Below, in pieces: positions 62,187-64,000 of a stretch of 64,000 nt of DNA (position 1 is its first letter; the number at the start of each line of letters is the position of its first letter). This DNA comes from Iodidimonas muriae (lineage in GTDB: Bacteria > Pseudomonadota > Alphaproteobacteria > Sphingomonadales > Rhodothalassiaceae): assembly GCF_014647255.1 (NCBI RefSeq), contig NZ_BMOV01000001.1, positions 240,275-304,274 on the forward strand, written 5' to 3'. Both the position numbers and the translations under genes were made by a program. The notes under the pieces were generated by a model. It did no database searches. It was not told the DNA's origin and saw only the letters and a list, made by a program, of their open reading frames with translations.

Positions 62187-63199
62187 GATGCTTGTTTTTC
62201 TGCGTTATGCTGAGGGTTCAACCAAGCCATGCGGGCGCGTAAGGCGCTGCCGGTTTTCTCGATCGGATGGTTCAGATCCTTTTGCTGCATGGCCTTGTAG
62301 CGCGGCAGGCCCGCCTGATTTTCCAAAATCCATTCGCGGGCAAAGGTGCCGTTTTCAATATCGGTGAGCACCGCTTTCATGCGTTCTTTGGTGCTGTCGT
62401 CCACCACCCGGGGGCCGGAGACGAAATCGCCATATTTTGCCGTTTCGGAAATGAAGCTGAGCATTTTGGCAAGGCCGCCTTCCTGCATCAGGTCAACGAT
62501 CAATTTCAGTTCATGCAGACATTCGAAATAGGCCACTTCCGGCTGGTATCCGGCTTCGGTCAGGGTTTCAAAGCCCTTCAAAACCAGTTCGCTCATGCCG
62601 CCGCACAGAACCGCCTGTTCGCCGAACAGATCGGTGATGGTTTCTTCCGGGAATGTGGTTTCCAACACACCTGCATGGGTGCCGCCAAGGCCATGTGCAT
62701 AGGCAAGGGCGCGGGCCTTTGCCGACCCCGTTGCATCTTGATGCACGGCCAAAAGGCAGGGAACACCGCGTCCGCGTTCATATTCGCGGCGCACCAGATC
62801 GCCCGGCGCCTTGGGGGCAATCATCACAACGTCAATGCCTTCAGGCGGGGTGATGCGGCCATAATGGATGGAAAAACCATGCGCGAACAGCAAGGTGTCG
62901 CCCGGTTGCAAGGCACCGGAAATCACATCGCGGTACAGCGCTTCTTGTGACATATCGGGCGTGAGAATGGCGATGAGGTCGCCAGCCTTTGCGGCGTCGC
63001 CGGGCTCGGCCACATCATGGCCATCCTGCCGCGCCCTTTGCCAGCCCTTGCCGCCTTCACGCACGCCAACAACCACTTTGTGGCCGCTGTCTTTCAGATT
63101 GCAGGCATGGGCACGGCCTTGGCTGCCATAGCCGATAATCGCAATGGTTTTGCCTTTGAGCGCAGTGTGGTCGACATCACTATCATGGAACATTTTCAT
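62183..63199 (-). CDS. ilvC: Ketol-acid reductoisomerase (NADP+)
   Basis: A 338-residue class I enzyme. The Rossmann motif [17 protein letters not shown] is followed by VVGVREGG, with Arg suggesting NADPH use, and the C-terminal knotted domain has [21 protein letters not shown] and a metal-binding Glu in [13 protein letters not shown]. It isomerises and reduces acetolactate or acetohydroxybutyrate. The start overlaps nothing but lies four bases after ilvD; the stop overlaps ilvG by ATGA. An AGAGGAC ribosome site is present. Confidence 0.97.
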   Translation of the reverse strand: MKMFHDSDVDHTALKGKTIAIIGYGSQGRAHACNLKDSGHKVVVGVREGGKGWQRARQDGHDVAEPGDAAKAGDLIAILTPDMSQEALYRDVISGALQPGDTLLFAHGFSIHYGRITPPEGIDVVMIAPKAPGDLVRREYERGRGVPCLLAVHQDATGSAKARALAYAHGLGGTHAGVLETTFPEETITDLFGEQAVLCGGMSELVLKGFETLTEAGYQPEVAYFECLHELKLIVDLMQEGGLAKMLSFISETAKYGDFVSGPRVVDDSTKERMKAVLTDIENGTFAREWILENQAGLPRYKAMQQKDLNHPIEKTGSALRARMAWLNPQHNAEKQAS

Positions 63200-63203
63200 G
63201 GAT

Positions 63204-64000
63204 TCAGTCCTCTTGTGTTTGCATTTGTATGGCGGAGTAGGGAAACGCCGTCACGGCTCCTTCGGATGCGGAAGAAACGAGACGCGCATATTTTGCATAA
63301 GTGCCGGTCCAGACGGTGGGCGGTGGGGCTTTCCAGCCGATGCGGCGGGCCGCAAGATCGGCCTCCACATGCAGGCGGCGGTTGGCGACATCAATGGTGA
63401 TGGGATCGCCTTCTTCCAAAAGCCCGATGGGCCCGCCGGTGGCCGCTTCGGGGGCCACATGCCCGACCATGAAGCCGTGGGTGGCACCGGAAAAGCGGCC
63501 ATCGGTGATCAGTGCCACATCATTGCCAAGACCCTGACCCTGAATGGCGGCGGTAACGGCCAACATCTCGCGCATGCCGGGGCCGCCTTTCGGTCCTTCA
63601 TTGCGGATTACCACCACATCGCCTGCCTTGATCTTTCCGTCCTGCACCGCTTGGAATGCGGCTTCTTCGCCATCGAATATCCGGGCCGGGCCGGTGAAGC
63701 TGTCGCGGTCATGGCCCGCCAGCTTGACGATCGCCCCTTCAGGGGCAAGGGAGCCGCGCAAAATGGCAAAGCCGCCGCGTGGTTTGAATGGATTGTCTGC
63801 GGTGCGGACCACCTCTTGCCCTTGGGTTTCGGGGGCCTTTTCTATTTCTGAAAACAGGTTTTTGCCGCTGACGGTGGGGCCATCGGACAACAGGCCCGCT
63901 TCCATCAAGCGCCGCGCAACAAGCGCTGTGCCGCCTGCTTCACTCATTTCCACCGCCGAAAACCGGCCGCCCGGTTTGAGATCAGTGATCACCGGTGTGC
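63204..64000 (-). CDS. ilvD: Dihydroxy-acid dehydratase (partial, N-terminal half beyond right edge)
   Basis: The last 265 codons of IlvD. Diagnostic segments are [59 protein letters not shown] and [24 protein letters not shown], which contains the catalytic Ser region. It dehydrates dihydroxy acids to 2-keto acids with an Fe-S cluster whose cysteines lie in the missing half. It ends four bases before ilvC and is the first visible gene of the branched-chain operon; the operon promoter and any leader peptide lie outside the window. Confidence 0.95.
   Translation of the reverse strand, partial: TPVITDLKPGGRFSAVEMSEAGGTALVARRLMEAGLLSDGPTVSGKNLFSEIEKAPETQGQEVVRTADNPFKPRGGFAILRGSLAPEGAIVKLAGHDRDSFTGPARIFDGEEAAFQAVQDGKIKAGDVVVIRNEGPKGGPGMREMLAVTAAIQGQGLGNDVALITDGRFSGATHGFMVGHVAPEAATGGPIGLLEEGDPITIDVANRRLHVEADLAARRIGWKAPPPTVWTGTYAKYARLVSSASEGAVTAFPYSAIQMQTQED

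Overview
This window is chromosomal DNA of an alphaproteobacterium, of moderate GC (mid-50s percent by eye). The evidence is protein-level: a plant-type (class II) DAHP synthase, a eukaryote-like NADP isocitrate dehydrogenase, a CPVSG-type UvrA zinc module, two large TonB-dependent receptors (one Oar-like) and tightly packed operons with ATGA overlaps. The genus cannot be fixed from sequence alone; a Kordiimonadales/Emcibacterales/sphingomonad-like heterotroph is only a guess. No rRNA, tRNA, CRISPR array, phage or insertion sequence was seen.

Layout. 1-3342 (minus): gph-phoR-phoU-phoB phosphate signalling, with phoB cut by the left edge, no pst transporter genes, and a candidate PhoB box in the phoR-phoU gap. 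3552-16393 (plus): an orphan hybrid histidine kinase with a TPR sensor, a BetT-type osmolyte transporter, glutathione reductase, class II DAHP synthase, and an overlapping nadE-gltX-cysS-trmJ group. 16480-22117 (minus): an ArsM-type arsenite methyltransferase, uvrA, a sterol-desaturase-family hydroxylase and a small membrane-anchored protein of unknown function.

22212-28511: a histidine utilisation locus, hutI-hutC-hutU-hutH on the minus strand and a ureohydrolase (hutG-like) diverging on the plus strand. Both control regions carry GTxTAxAC-like elements typical of HutC/GntR operators. 28644-35495: an M16 peptidase, a methyltransferase, icd, a LOG-family nucleotide phosphoribohydrolase and an Ig-like/LysM envelope protein.

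35556-45357 (minus): nine closely spaced genes encode uptake of a pyrimidine and the full reductive route. PreT/PreA reduce uracil or thymine, HydA opens the ring, PydC releases beta-alanine, an omega-transaminase makes the semialdehyde and MmsA makes the acyl-CoA. An NCS1 permease and cytidine deaminase complete the set. A TonB-dependent receptor diverges from it.

45763-54398 (plus): two TonB-dependent receptors and a methyl-accepting chemotaxis protein, separated by terminators. 54488-64000 (minus): a YSC84-family exported protein, homoserine dehydrogenase, and a branched-chain amino acid operon ilvD-ilvC-ilvG-ilvM-leuA-ilvE-leuB, with ilvD cut by the right edge.

Most of the window is ordinary metabolism. 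I did not find a convincing wholly new system. The points most worth checking are the Pho box inside the pho operon, the repeated HutC-like operators, the Asn-for-His change in the hut ureohydrolase, the tandem TTTTTGGCC repeats upstream of the pyrimidine operon, the orphan TPR hybrid kinase, and the small unknown membrane protein coupled to a sterol-desaturase homologue.
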